Positions 23,413 through 38,600 of a DNA stretch of 64,000 nucleotides are shown here, piece by piece. The position numbers and the translations under genes are program-made. The notes beneath the pieces were generated by a model. It ran no database searches, was not told the DNA's origin, and saw only the letters and a program-made list of their open reading frames with translations. Position 1 is the stretch's first letter; each line of letters opens with the position of its first letter. The stretch comes from Acanthochromis polyacanthus. Its lineage: Eukaryota > Chordata > Actinopteri > Pomacentridae. The stretch covers positions 13,570,995 through 13,634,994 of the forward strand of contig NC_067132.1 in NCBI RefSeq assembly GCF_021347895.1. The letters run 5' to 3'.

Positions 23413-23800
23413 GAGCAGACCCCGCTCGGGGTGCTGCGCAGCTAGGAAAAAAAAAAAACACCGGACCAAGATGGCGGCCGTATTTCTCGCTGCGCAGCAC
23501 CCCGAGGGGTGTCTACTCTTTATTATGTCTATGGTCTGTGAAAGCTGCGCAAAGTGTAGCGCACCATTCTTGCCACAACTCGGAAATACGCACTGACGAC
23601 CCATTAATTTTACCAGGTTTAGAAAAAACTAACTGTTCTGTAATCCGACACAAAATCGCTCCACTCGTCTCTCTTCACCTGAGGCAAACAGCGGTTTCCC
23701 CCATCCCACACCGGTGTTTTGGCGCGAGCTATCGGGCCCTGAAGCTTTCCATGGGCGTATAATGTTTCTATCATCGAGTTTGCAGCTTCGGTTACTTTTG
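23412..23800. repeat. hairpin repeat and inverted partner of the 21.4-kb element
   Basis: An inverted pair around a poly-A run: 'cggggtgctgcgcagc' at about 23435 and 'gctgcgcagcaccccg' at about 23490. Downstream, 23710-23734 is the exact inverse of 21412-21436. No coding capacity. Confidence 0.4.
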
Positions 23801-25140
23801 AAAAATAAAGCACATCCCAAAACGGCCCATATTCGGGTCGCTGAAGCTTAACAGGGTCTTACCTCTTCCTCCGTCGATGGCTCTTATGCCCTCCTCCTGG
23901 CTGCAGACCTCCAAACTCCACGGGTGGCAGGAAATACGTCACCTCCATGGGAGACAAGAAACACATGACCTCCTTGACAGGAAATGCGTTAACTCAGCAG
24001 CGGAAGTTGTTCGTATTTTATGTTTGGTTCTAAAACGTGCAATTTTAAAAATAAATAGATGTATTTATATAGCATTCAGCTTTCTGTCCTGTGCTCGTTC
24101 ACATAAAAGAGGGGTTTGGAGCATAATGCGATCTCCTTCTGCACATAATGGACAAATCTCGGTCCGTTTTAGCCTAAATTGCTAAAACTGCTAACAGTGG
24201 AAATGAACATTCATTCATGTATTTAAAAGAACCAGTTGGGTTATTAACCTTTTTCCGTGAAACCAGTGTACAATGGCAGCAAATAGCAGCAAAGATGAAG
24301 AAAGTAATATCATGCTAAAAAAAGATTTAGTTTTTTAAAAATCTATAAATTATAACTGGAAACTATGAATGTAAACATATCTATCCATCTGGTTCCAAAC
24401 CAGAATCACTAACAATGCTATAGTAAACACACAGCTTTTGTTTAAGATAAATAAACCCCAGCGACCCAGCACATCATGGCAATTTTTATCAATAGCTGTT
24501 GTGACTATGTGACCCAGTATAGTGATGTAGATTGGAGTCCACCTTCAAATTTAAAAAAAAGTGCCCTGTGTTATCTTTCAAAAAGCAAAAAAAACAAAAC
24601 ACAAAAGATACACAAACGCAAAACAAAAATGACATGACATTTAATAACAGATCAACAATTGCATGAGACATGGCCTCCATCAAGACAAAAAGAAAATAAC
24701 TACAGTTCATCATTTTTATTTGTTTTTCAGATTCAAAAATAAAATTAAATGTTCATAAAGGTCAAAAGTCATCTAAAACTAAACATACACATATATTTGC
24801 AGGTCTATTTATGCTCCATATTTTCAATTATAAAAATCAATATTTCAAGTTTGATTTTTTCCCCCCTGAATATTCAGGAATCTCTTTTCTATTTTGGCAG
24901 CAACATCATATATGCATCTGTTACAATTACCGACCAGTATTCACTGGAATAATAAATCTAGCTCATGAAGGAAATGGCTTCTGTGTCCCAAGATGAACAT
25001 GCTGAGGTCCAAAATGTACTTTTTATGCTAAAGATGTTGATCAACTGTGAGAGTATCATTACTATTACAGATAGTACTACAAAACCATCTTAAAGGAGCC
25101 GGCTTACAGCTTGTGAATGTACATGGGAACAGTATAGAAC
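23800..25140. other. AT-rich intergenic DNA, nothing recognised
   Basis: Only short frames without domains. No RNA gene or repeat family that I can support. Confidence 0.4.
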
Positions 25141-25144
25141 ATAT

Positions 25145-25573
25145 TTCAACAACCAACTAGAAAAGCACTCAAAGAGTGCAGACCTCTGCCAAGGATAGAG
25201 AGGAAAACAGGAAACCCATGCAGTAAAGGATCATGAGCTGGACTTGAACCTGCATCTCTGACACAGTTCTGTTTACAAATCACCTTCTTAAGCAGTTGAG
25301 CTATGTGGACACTTTGCTCCAATTTGTTGGACGACATACTGACCTATGATGTTTGTCATATTTTGGACCACATACTAAATTCAAAGTGATCCACAATCCA
25401 GGATCCTTTCTGGATTGCCACCAAAATTAAATCAGCTCTTCCTCTTACCATAGTCTACATCCCCTCAAAATTTCATCTGAATCTGCCCAGGCGTTTTTGA
25501 GTTATCTTGCTAACAGACAGACGGACACACAAACGCCGGGTGTCACATAACCTCCTTGGCGGAGGTAATAAAC
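25145..25573 (-). repeat. composite repeat with tRNA-like (SINE) segment
   Basis: On the minus strand, 25235-25312 reads like a degenerate tRNA head, with an A-box-like TAGCTCAACTGCTTAAG and a B-box-like GGTTCAAGTCC. The flanks match the 23160-23412 repeat ('gcagacctctgccaagg' and 'ggcggaggtaataa'). It is a SINE relic, not a functional tRNA gene. Confidence 0.45.
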
Positions 25574-25735
25574 GAGATCAACCCTGCTGATGTCAGAAGA
25601 GCAGAATCAGCGCCATGGACAGAGACTGTCCTCTCTCACATCCTGCAAAAAAAATAAATGAATAAATTAAAAATGTTTTTCCACTGGCCATGATGTTCTT
25701 GGCACAGTACCTCCAGCATTTATTTTAAAAAATTA

Positions 25736-27370
<1,635 letters not shown>

Positions 27371-27379
27371 TACCTCATC

Positions 27380-27703
27380 CCAGTGCTCTCTGAAGTCTGG
27401 AAAACACACACCTAGCTGAGGTCCACTATACACTGTCGTGGTTTGGTATCAGAGGACCTCTCTGGTATTACTCCCCGAACAAGTGAATATTTTGATTATT
27501 ACAGTGAGACTGTACATGAGACATGAAAGCTAGGAAGAGAGACAGAATGACATTGCAACCAGCTGAGTCCTTCATGCAGTTATTCTACATATTTTTTTTA
27601 CATAAACTAACTGTAGTGAATACTACAATTTGTAATACAGAACTGAGGAATCACAAAATACTTCAATACCCAGAACTTGAGTTGTCTGTATTAACTCCCC
27701 CTC
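27380..27703. other. intergenic, nothing recognised
   Basis: No domain, RNA gene or repeat that I can support. Confidence 0.4.
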
Positions 27704-27824
27704 TTAACAACTAACCACAGTGTGCTGCTCAAGCTTCCTCTTCTTCACCCCGAAGACTGGAGAATGTTTCCCATTGAGCAGTGCCTCACACTCCTTGGTC
27801 CAGTGGGCAAAGACTTTCCCATAA
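27704..27824 (-). CDS. possible terminal coding exon of an unrecognised gene
   Basis: On the minus strand an acceptor TTTTACAG is followed by an open stretch reading YGKVFAHWTKECEALLNG, then KHSPVFGVKKRKLEQHTVVSC and a stop (27706-27704). The codon use and charged composition look protein-like, unlike the surrounding repeats. No partner exon was found: upstream sequence is an inserted L1 (27.88-29.26 kb). It may be a relic of a gene destroyed by insertions. I do not recognise the protein. Confidence 0.3.
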
Positions 27825-27879
27825 CTGTAAAATGCAATTGTAAAAAAACTCAGAGGAACAAGTAAAAAACAATTTTGAC

Positions 27880-29262
27880 AACACTATTAAAAAGAGCCAA
27901 AGCATTTTGAACACATGGTTGCAGAGAGATCTCTCCATCTTTGGCAGATTATTGCTCTCGAAAATGGAAGGCCTCTCAAGGATTATCTATCCAGCTTATT
28001 CTCTTGATGTACCTCAAAATGTGATCAGACAAATCAATCAAAACAACTACAATTTCATATGGAAAAACAAACATCACTATATAAGGAAAAATGACATTGT
28101 TAAATCTTTGGAGGAAGGTGGCCTTAATGCTATTGATTTTGATCCAGTGAATGGGGTTTTAAAACTAAGGTGGTTACAACATTTTTTAGTTCAGGCAGAA
28201 CTTTATGGTTCAATCTCCCTTCTAAAATATTTTCTAGTGTAGGTGGCATCCAATTTCTTTTAAAATGTGATTTTGAATTATCTAAACTTCCCATAAAACT
28301 ATCCAAATTTCACAAACAAGTCCTACAGTACCGGAAATTAATATATAAACACAACTTCACGCCCCATGACGCACCAATATGGAATAATAGATACATCCTT
28401 ATTAGGAAAAAATCACTTTACTTTAAAGACTGGAATGAACAAGGAATATGGTCGGTATTGCACTCAATGGATGAGAGGGAGAACCTTCTTAACTTTGCTG
28501 ATTTCAGCCGCAAATTTAATATTGCCTGTTCAGAGCAACATTTCTCCGACGTTATTAATGCAATCCCACAAGCCCTTGTTTGCACCCTAAAAGGATCGCT
28601 TTTATACAATCTTATGCAATCATATTAAATTTCCTATTCCCTTCAAAGCCAAAGAAGTACATTTTAAAATTATTAATAATATATATCCTTGTAAAAAAAT
28701 TTTGAACTCCAAGTTTAATATTGGTGACAATGAATGTGTTTTTTGTACCGGTAACATTGAAACTGAAGAACACTTATTTTTTAGCTGTGTTTTTATAAAG
28801 ATCTTTTGGGATAGTTTCTATATTTGGGCGACACATAATGACTTGGGTACTCCATTTTTGAAATATGCTGATGTTAAACTTGGTTTTGTCTTAGGTGACA
28901 AAGAAAAAAGCTTCGTTACTAACAACTTAATTATTATGGCTAAATTTTTCATACACAAATGTAAATTTGGTAATGTAAAACCTGTATTTATTGTTTTCTT
29001 AAAAGAACTAACATCTGTCATGGAATCTCTAAAACTTTGTAAATTTAAGAAGGCACTGTGGCTGTACAATTGTCTTTTGAAATTGTCTCTTGACCCTGTA
29101 TCACCATGAAGATCTTGGCTTTCCCTTCCTTTTTTGTTACTGTTACTGTTATCTTCTTGTTAATACTGCACAGTTGGACATACTTGAATGTTGAATGCCT
29201 GTAAGCTGTATGATGACAATAAAAAAATAATAAAACATTTTTAAAAAACTAAAAAAAAAAAC
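27880..29262 (+). mobile_element. L1-type LINE, 3' part of ORF2, second copy
   Basis: Same family as 21940-23150, near-identical from 'atggttcaatctcccttc' (28205) on, and extending further 5' with RLLLSKMEGLSRIIYPAYSL and FIWKNKHHYIRKNDIVKSL. The frame is broken near 28230, and about 200 bases around 28612 (22380-22540 in the other copy) are deleted. Ends with a poly-A-rich tail at 29220-29262. Confidence 0.85.
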
Positions 29263-29279
29263 CTACTAGAATCTACTCT

Positions 29280-29695
29280 TGTAATTTTTGTATATGACCT
29301 CCTGTCCGGCAGCCGGCGCTGTTTTTTCCTCCGTCAGACCGAGAGCTCTAAAATCCGAAGGTCCCTTTAACGCAGCTCACATGGAGCAGTTGGCCGGTTG
29401 CTCCTCGCGTGCTGGCAGGTGAAGCATTCACGAACCAGACCGAGCAACGGACTCGAACCGGTCACTCTGCGTGTCCGCCCTGAATCTTCACACACCCGAC
29501 TATTTAGAAGTTATTTTTCACTGTGAACTCGGTAGCTGAGGTTCAGATCCTCCCGGAGCGACTTTGTTTACATAACTGACAAGTGTAGCATACGTGGGTA
29601 GCCACACGGCGAAGGGACAACTCGTTAGTCTTTGCGGGTTTGTTAGAAGTATTGACGAAAGGATTGAGTGAGAGTGAAATCTTTGAAGTATCGAC
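29280..29695 (+). promoter_or_regulatory. ipo4 promoter and 5' UTR region
   Basis: Moderately GC-rich sequence upstream of the ipo4 start, with no clear TATA box. The transcription start cannot be placed. The L1 poly-A tail ends only about 430 bases upstream of the start codon. Confidence 0.4.
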
Positions 29696-32600
29696 ATGAC
29701 AGAGGAACTGGAGCAAATTCTGTTACAGCTGACAGAGCCTGACAATGCCGTTATTCAGCAGGTAACGCCACAAATATAAGTTTGTCGAAGTTATTTTATT
29801 AGACAGGTGGAAAGTTTGACTACTTAAGCTAACGGTAAGATTAACGGTTATCGAATCAAGCTAGCTAACATAGCAACGTTAACGTTTGGTAACTTACAGC
29901 TGACTGTCAAATCATTGGTCCCTATATTTTTAAGTGTTGATATTAAAGTGTTTTTGTGTCTTGCCATGAGTTTTCCACTGTCCTTTTAAGTGGTCACTTG
30001 AAAGGAAAATCAAAGCTTAGATTGAGATCACCCTGTGATTTCTACAATAATGCACTGTGTGTGGCTGCAGGTTTATTTAATGAGGACCTCTTTTTCTTCT
30101 TCTTTTAGGCCACAGCCAAGCTGAAAGAGGCTTTCAAAGATCCAGCCAGTATTCCAGCCCTGTGTTCTGTCATGAGTGGTTCCCAAAACCCTCAGGTATT
30201 GTGAGCGCTAAAAGAGTTGTTCAAAGATAAAGGAAAATTATATCTTCACCTGCAATACAAATGTTACAGCTCTATGTAACTAAAACAAAAAATACACAAC
30301 TAGGCACAGAATAAGTCACGCATGTGTAAACCATGTATGAACATTTTTCTACCTAAAATATACATATATATCCACACATGTAGAAAACTTACATCTACGT
30401 TGCATTTATATGAACACCAAATTGCACCTGCTGTAAGCCTTCTAAACAATGCCAGCAGAATAAAATCCAGGGACCCAGATATCCACCGTGTGGATCAATG
30501 CATAGGCCAGGCTCAAGAGTTCATACTGAGCTGTTGTTTGTTAACCATCCATCCGTCCATCCATTCATTCTCTATACACCGCTTTATCCTCACTAGGGTC
30601 GCGGGGGGTGCTGGAACCTATCCCAGCTGATTCGGGCGAAATGAGGGGACACCCTGGACAGGTCACCAGTCTGTTGCAGGGCTACACATACATACAAACA
30701 ATCACTCTCACAATCACACCTACGGGCAATTTAGAATTATCAATTAACCTCAGCATATTTTTGGACTGTGGGAGGAAGCCGGAGTACCCGGAGAAAACCC
30801 ACGCATGCACAGGGAGAACATGCAAACTCCATGCAGAAAGATCCCAGGCCCAGACTGGGATTTGAACTGGGGATCTTCTTGCTGCAAGGTGAAAGTGCTA
30901 ACCACTATACCACTGTGCAGCCCTGTTTGTTAATCACTGTGATAGAAATGGGAATAGAAGACTGTTTAAAATGGTTGCTCTTACGTTTGTAGGATCTGTA
31001 AGTCAACCTGAAGGGCTGTAGCCTGAACATAAGATATGTAAGGCATCCTTCAAAATCGTTTTTCATTGATTGTGTAAGATGGGGGTTCTTTCTTCCCAAT
31101 TCTTTTCATTCCTGTTTTAACCAAGCTGTTTATTTTTGACTTTAGCTGGACTGTGAGTGCACCACAGCTTGCTGTCATGCTGCATCTGATTGCATTCTCC
31201 GTGATAGTATTATAGAATTCTGGCACTGCAAATGTTTTTCCTACAGGAGCCATCATTTCCAGAACTAGTGTCTCTCTGTATGTGAGAAAAAAAGAGTGAA
31301 ACGTCTATGCTCTCACTATTGTGTGCTCTCATCTACGTTAGCCAAGGAGCAAATATTATCTTCATTTTCCGCCTCACATCCAGGTTCGCCAGTCAGCTGC
31401 AGTGATGTTGAGAATGAGAGTGAAGAAACACTGGAAGAAGATCAGCCCTAATGACAGAGAGAGGTTTGCATTGTACCTTTAAAGAATAATTATCCACTGT
31501 TGTAGCACTGCATCCAGTTGGTAAGTTTGAAATGAAGTTGATTGTGCTGTAATTAAGATGTTGGCCTTTCTTATACAGCTTAAAGACAGTGGTGTTGCAG
31601 GCCTTCATGCAGGAAACAGAGTAAGCAATTAGTTGTAAATGATAAATGCAATGAAGTGTTACCTCTTGTGAAATGTTACTGAACTGTTCACTGCATCCCT
31701 GCTTTGCAGGCACTTAGTGCAGCACTCCATCTGCCAGCTGTGTGCCGTTATGGTTAAACATGAGACACCAGATCGCTGGCCTGCACTGCTGCAGCTTCTC
31801 AATGAGTCCACCAAGAGCAGCAACCCTCAAGATAGACAGGTACCCAAGTCATAGAACAGCTAGAAATGTAGATAAGATTAACTTACTGCTGCTTTTAAAG
31901 TTCACTCTGTTTTTTGCCAAACCACCTCCAAGTGATGGCTAAGCATGTCTGTCTACAGATATGCAAGTCTGCTCTCACATCGTATTTTTATTCTTGGGCC
32001 TAGCTCTGAAATATCAGGACACTTTTGTTCTTACAGGTTGGCCTCCTGCTGCTTAATAAGGTGATGGATTCCAATCCTGAGCCTTTCAAGCCTTACTACT
32101 GTCAGCTGCTGCAGCTGTTGGGTACTGTGTTACAGGACCATGAAAACCCAACAGCCTTGTACTACTGCATCCTCACCCTCACAGCCATCACTGCATACAC
32201 TGGCACAGAAGAGATGGTGAGGAAATCATCCTGGTTTACTCTTTAACATCTGTCAGGAACAGTGTCAGATTTGCAAGTTGACTTTGAAATCATTACAAAT
32301 AGGTTATACTTGCAGTTAAGTTTAGGAAAACCATTGCCTGAATTGTCATCCTTTTGAAGACACTTTTTGATGACATTTTACTGTGCTGTCATTTTCTAGA
32401 ACCAGATGCGTTCTATCATCCCAAGTCTGATCGTTGCTCTGAAACAACTCATCCAGGCTGATCAGGTAAATTTTGAGATTTAAAAATGTTTCAGAAGTAC
32501 TGATGTTCCTGTTCCCAGTCAAATGTAAAAGTATCGATAAACTAGACTTTCTAGATTGTTGTGTTTATCCGTGTCTGCACAGAACCAAGCCAGTGAGGCC

Positions 32601-35600
32601 ATGGAGGTGTTTGATGAGCTCATGGAGAGTGAAGTATCCATCATCGTCCCTCATGTCACTGACATCGTCACATTCTTCTTGGAGGTAGGATTTGAATTTT
32701 GCTTTTCCCTGCCAGCTTTTTCTCCTGAATTTCATTTTAATTTCTGAACTGACAAATGCCATGTAATATGGGATGTTTGTGATTTGAATGCTCATAGAGT
32801 TTCACATCTATGTTTAAAAACCATATGTTTGTGTTAGGTGGGCAGTGACACCACGTTGAGTGATTCCCTGCGAGTGAAAGCTCTCTCTTGCATCGCCTTC
32901 CTCATCAAGTTGAAGAGCAAGGTAGTGTCACCCACCTGCACATATAGATACATGATCTATAGCTCTTTTTCAATTTGTAATAAATAACAAAGCCCAAAAG
33001 CAAGACAAAAGGTATTTAAAGTTTCTACAGTCCTGAAACATTTCAATTTTTATGGATCTGAGGAGATAGTGGACAACTGTTTCTTTTTCTTTCTTGATCG
33101 TGTTGGTCTTTTAAATGAGGTAAATATTTACACACAAATAGTTGTAGTAGATTTAATGCAATTAATTACACATTTTAGCTATATTTTAACTTTCCTGAGC
33201 TGTCTATAATTCTGAGGTAATGTTTTCATCTGAATTTGAGGACAGTTGCTCCATTATATACAGCATCAAGCAGCTTGACCAGAAAGAAAGTGCTTGGGTC
33301 AGTAGCACTTTCTTAACGAAGTTTTGGTTAAAAAAATGTTTCCCTACTTTACAGACGGTGATAAAGCAGAAGCTGCTGAACCCCATCCTGCAGGCCGTTT
33401 TCCCTGTACTGACAGCAGCTCCCCCACCTGGCGAGCAGGACCCAGAGGATGAGGAGGATGATGGTGGAGATGGCACAGACAATGAAAATCCCAAACACTG
33501 TGCTGCTCAGGTGGAGAAAAGTGTTTGAATTGTTTTGATACAGTTTGTGTTTTTCTGTTGCATATTGTTTTGTGTCCACACTGACTTTGCAGAAACTTAC
33601 AGCAAACAGTTTGCAGCTCCGAGTAACCGTTTGTCTGTTTCCAGATTATTGACACTATGGCACTTCATATAGGTCCAGAGAAACTGTTCCAGCAGCTAGT
33701 AAGTCACCTAGATATTAAGAAACTGCCCTAGTGATTCACTAAGTAAGAGCCTTTACATGTATACGTGCTGTGTTGACAATGCATTATGCTGTCTTTTTGT
33801 AATAGATGCCCCTGACTCAGGCCTGCCTTGTCAGTGAAGACCCCTATCAGAGGAAGGGGGCCATCATGTGTCTGGCTGTACTGGCTGAAGGATGTGCAGA
33901 CCACATACGCACTAAGTATGTTTCTCTTTTATTCAGTTTTTTCTTCAACAAACCTCATGTTTTGTAAGGGGACACAGCCTGTTTTTTTTGTCAATGGCTG
34001 GGTGTTGTATAACAATCACCAGGATTTAATCATGTTCACTCTCTTGTCTGGCACATCTACTGCAGGATGCTGTCATCTGTGCTGCAAACGGTATGTCAGA
34101 GTCTTTCTGACAGTAGTCGGGTGGTGCGCAGTGCCGGCCTTTTTGCCCTCGGACAATTCTCTGAGCATTTGCAGGTGACTCGCATCACACATCACATCAT
34201 ATACATTTGTTACTTTTGCACACATGCTTTAAAAATGTAGTACTTTGCTATTATGCTTTTAAAGATGTGTTTATGGAGAAATATTTTGATTATTTGCACA
34301 TATTCTTGTATTGTGAGAAAGTACGCTCAAAGTTTAGACTGACTGTGTGTGCAGGAGTGGACAAAAGTTACATTACAATGTGGAATCCCTTTAGTACCAC
34401 TTAACTTTTACTCAGGAGTCAATGCGCTACCCCAAATCCATAGTTTACAGAATACAACAGTTTTTATGATTATACTCAAGACCTCAGACCTTTTCTCAAT
34501 TTCTTTTGTTTCCTGGTTTTCCTTCTCTGCTTCTTAGCCTGAAGTGAGCAAGTACTGTGCAGAGCTGATGCCTTTGCTGCTGGGCTACCTGTCCTCTTTA
34601 AATGACGCAAAGGTTGGCCACGTCACCAAAGCCTTTTATGCAATCGAGAACTTCATGGAGAACCTCGGTAAGCTTAAAAAAAAGGGTTGCCTACTGCTGA
34701 GGAAACGTGAAACCTCCAGAGATGTTAACTTTCCTGGCATCCTTTTGAAGGACTCAGATGCTCACTGAACCACCCAAAGCTCCACAATTTGGCTAAACAG
34801 CACTCAACAGCACATCATCAATATTTGTTTTAATATGTTTATTAGTGTCGACTTCTAAAGTTACCAGCATAAAATTGTTCGTGACACTTATTGAATGGAG
34901 AATCATTCAATAAAAAAATGATATCTCTTTTTTTTTTTTTTTTCTAAACAGGAGCTGACATCGAGCCCTACTTGCCCACCCTGATGGAAACTATGTTGTC
35001 TGCTCTCAACAACGCTGACAACCTTAAGATTAAAGAACTAGCTGTGTCTGCCATTGGTGCCATAGGTAAGATGGAGTCACTTATTTATTCTGAGACATTA
35101 GGAAATAGTTGTGCAGTTTTTCTTCCTCGTTCTGTAAGCTCGTGATTCAGCCAATGCCTTTGTGTCTTTTTCTCCTCTGACTTCATATATACATATATAG
35201 ACAAATACAAGGTGACAGTCAAAGTCATCATAATAGTATAAATGTTAGCATCAGTTTGCTATTATGTTGGTGAACAGCTGTGTACTAACTGAAGACACAA
35301 GCTATCAAACAGAGATGTTATGGCTTAAATGTGAACAAAGTGACCCGCTCCCTGAATTCCTGTTAATTACTTTATCAGCCAATGCTGCCAAGGAGCTGCT
35401 GGTTCCTTATTTCCCTCCAGTGATTGAAAGCTTGAAGGGCTTTCTGACTACCACCACAGAGGAAATGAGGTCTCTGCAAACTCAGTCCTTGGGTAGGTAT
35501 ACTCTCCATATTTTCATCTAAACCTATTTTTTTTCTTTTCTTTAAAACTAGATTGTCTTCAACCACTTACCCCCTGGTGGTATTTTGTCAAGCAATTTCT

Positions 35601-38600
35601 GTATGTGCTGTGTGTCTGTACTCAAAGTAAGCCAACTACAAACACAACGGCATGGCTATATGAATAATGATCATGTTTTGTGGGTTCTCCCAGACACTCT
35701 GTCTGTGCTGGCCCGTACCATTGGCAAAGATGTCTTCAGTCCTCTTGGTGCAGAATGTGTTCAGCTGGGCCTTAACCTCACTAATACCACCGATGATCCT
35801 GACCTGAGACGCTGCACGTATGTAACTCAGTGTGGGTTTTTTTTTCTCTCCACTCATTTGGCCAGTCCTAAAATGAACAAAATTGACAATAAAAGCAAAA
35901 ACAAAACACTGTTTAATATGTTAGACGATACAAAACAGCGTCACAATTTAAAAACACATATTTAGTTGTCTTCCCTTTAACAGAAGGGGTGTTCTCCTCC
36001 AGGCCAAAGCTGTTTCTCTGTTTAGCTGTGGTCTTCAGACAGTATTACATGTAGCTTCAACCCTCTCTAGATATCTACGATTTTCAGCAATTTTACCTTC
36101 ACCCCTCTCTCTTTCTTTGTCAGGTATGGTCTGTATTCCGCTGTATCCACCTCCTGTCCTGACTGCCTGGTTCCTCACCTCTTTGCCATAACCACTGTTA
36201 TGTTGCTCGCCCTGAAGTCCACTGAAGGCATCACGGTATACACACAGCTCTCTGAAAACATTTTTTGAAGCTATGCGTAATATAAACTACACAATGACTC
36301 ACTTTTCATCCTCCTATCCTTCTTTTCAGGCACACTTTGAAGAGGACAAAACATTTGTCCTGCTGGACGATGACGACGACGACGAATGTGATGGAGATGA
36401 TTTTTTGGAAGATCAGCGTGAGACAGATGTCCCTGATGTTTCAGGGTATGGTTCACCATATGTACACACACGTACGTACAGTTACTACCATGACCGAGCG
36501 AAAGATGGCTCTCACTCATCTGATGCCTCATCTGTCTGTCTCTCAGGTTCAGTGTGGAGAACGCCTACATTGATGAAAAGGAAGATGCCTGCGATGCTCT
36601 GGGAGAGATTGCCTTCAACACTGGGTAATAGATATTTAGAAATTGTTTAGTTTTGACACAATTCTTTTTCGGCTTCTGCCCCAGTTAGACTCTACTCTCA
36701 GCAAATGTATTACTAACATTACCAATTATGTTAAATGCACAGGTAAATCCTTTTTTTTTCTTTGGTGATGATGAATGTTTTTTGATTTCTGTTTTTTTTT
36801 TTTTCAGGATCCAGAATTTAAAAAAAAACCCAGTTATATTATGTCAGACATTTCTGTTTTGAGTATGCGTGTGTAATTTCCCACTCCTGTTGCTGTGTTT
36901 TCCCCTGACAGTGTTGCCTTCCAGCCCTTCCTGGAGTCCATCTTCCAGCAAGTTTATGAGATGAGAGATGTAAGTCATTCTGGCTGGCTGTTCGGCCCAA
37001 TCATCCCTCTCTGTCTAATATACTGTGAAAGTGACATTGTGGTTGTATTTGTGCATACACTGTTCCTCCACAGGTGTATGTCTGGTTTTAAATAGAAGTG
37101 TCTGTAGGTCAGGGCTCCAGACTAACTTTTTTTCCAAGGAGCACAGTGGCCCCTAACTTAAATTTTAGGAGCGGCAGCGGAAAATTTAGGGGCCCACACC
37201 AAAATCAACTTGCAAAGTAAATATTCATATTTCCTCTCATTTTCAATGTATTACTGATAAATACTTGAACACTAAATGCAGAAACTAGAATGTTTTCAAT
37301 TATAAGTAGAAAAACACTCAGAGTGCAGTCCTCCACCAAGGCCGCTCAGTGACGTATCATTTCAGACGGATGAAATCTTTAATTAAAAAAATGACCTTGT
37401 GCTGAGCACAGGTATGTGTTATGCATGTGCATTTTATGTATTTATACCGAATCACATGTAAATTGGTCTTATAAAGGTCTATTGATCAGCCCTAGCTGGG
37501 ATAGGCTCCAGCACCCCCCACAACCCTAGTGAGGATAAAGCGGTGTATAGAGGATGGATGGATGGATGGATGGATGGATGGATGGATGGATGGATGGATG
37601 GATGGTCAGCCCTGCTGTTGGTGGACTAATACTGCTAGTTTTGAATGCCTTAGTTTGTCTTAGGGTATATTTGAAAGCTGTTGTAACACATGTAAATTAT
37701 CTGTGAATTTTTTAATTATCTACTCTTTCTCTTCCTTGAAAATCTCATAGATGATTAAATGGGGTATGTTACCATCAGCTCCCCACAGTAAGGTTAAGTC
37801 TGTATCTAAGTTTATACCCTATTAGTCCTTGGGCCAGGACCCAAAATTTCAGATATCGGTACCACCCGAGGTGACCAATTCTTTTTGGTATTTTTAACTT
37901 GCTATGTCTCTAGTTTGCATTTTGATATGATAGCCCTTCCATACTCACAGCTAAATATATGTTATCACTCGTTTAATGGACATGACCCACAATGAAATGC
38001 ATGGAGTCTGAGCCAAAAGCCCTATCAACACGACAGGACAATCTGATGGGATTTTTCTTCTTTGCGAAAAAATATGAAACGGCACATGCTGCACATGACC
38101 TGCATAATAACTTTACAGCACAGAACAATACTATAACAAACATGAGACTGAGAAAGATTTCGTTGCTATGGTAACAAGATTTTCTGTAAGCAGGACGGAA
38201 CTATAAAATAGTGAAAATTTGACAAAGAATTTCAAAATTAAATTCTAATGAAGTTGGGTCTGATGTTTAATTATTATAATAGATTATATGTACATTATAT
38301 TTCTCACAGTTTTGTTTGATTATTGAGTTATATTTAATGCATCACACTGCAGTTGATGTATGTACCTGCTAATATACTGTTAATCCTATACTAAATTAAC
38401 TGGATAAACTTTTAAACTTAACCCCATAGGCTATGGTCTACAGTACAGATACTGTATATTGCCATAGATGGTACAATTGATTCATTTACTCATGACCAGG
38501 TGATGGGTCCTTCTGTGTAAACAAGCAGCATCCATTAAAGCCCAGTGTTGCATTTTTGCACCACAGAAAGAAATCTCTAAAAATCACAAGTAGAGTTGAA

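Noticed and set aside
25235..25312. tRNA gene on the minus strand
   Set aside because: Degenerate A and B boxes within a dispersed repeat; no proper cloverleaf could be drawn. SINE relic.
33344..33655. 103-codon minus-strand frame over ipo4 exon 10
   Set aside because: Antisense shadow of the acidic-loop exon.
37549..37605. CRISPR-like or functional tandem array
   Set aside because: Plain ATGG microsatellite at a SINE tail. There are no CRISPR arrays in this window.
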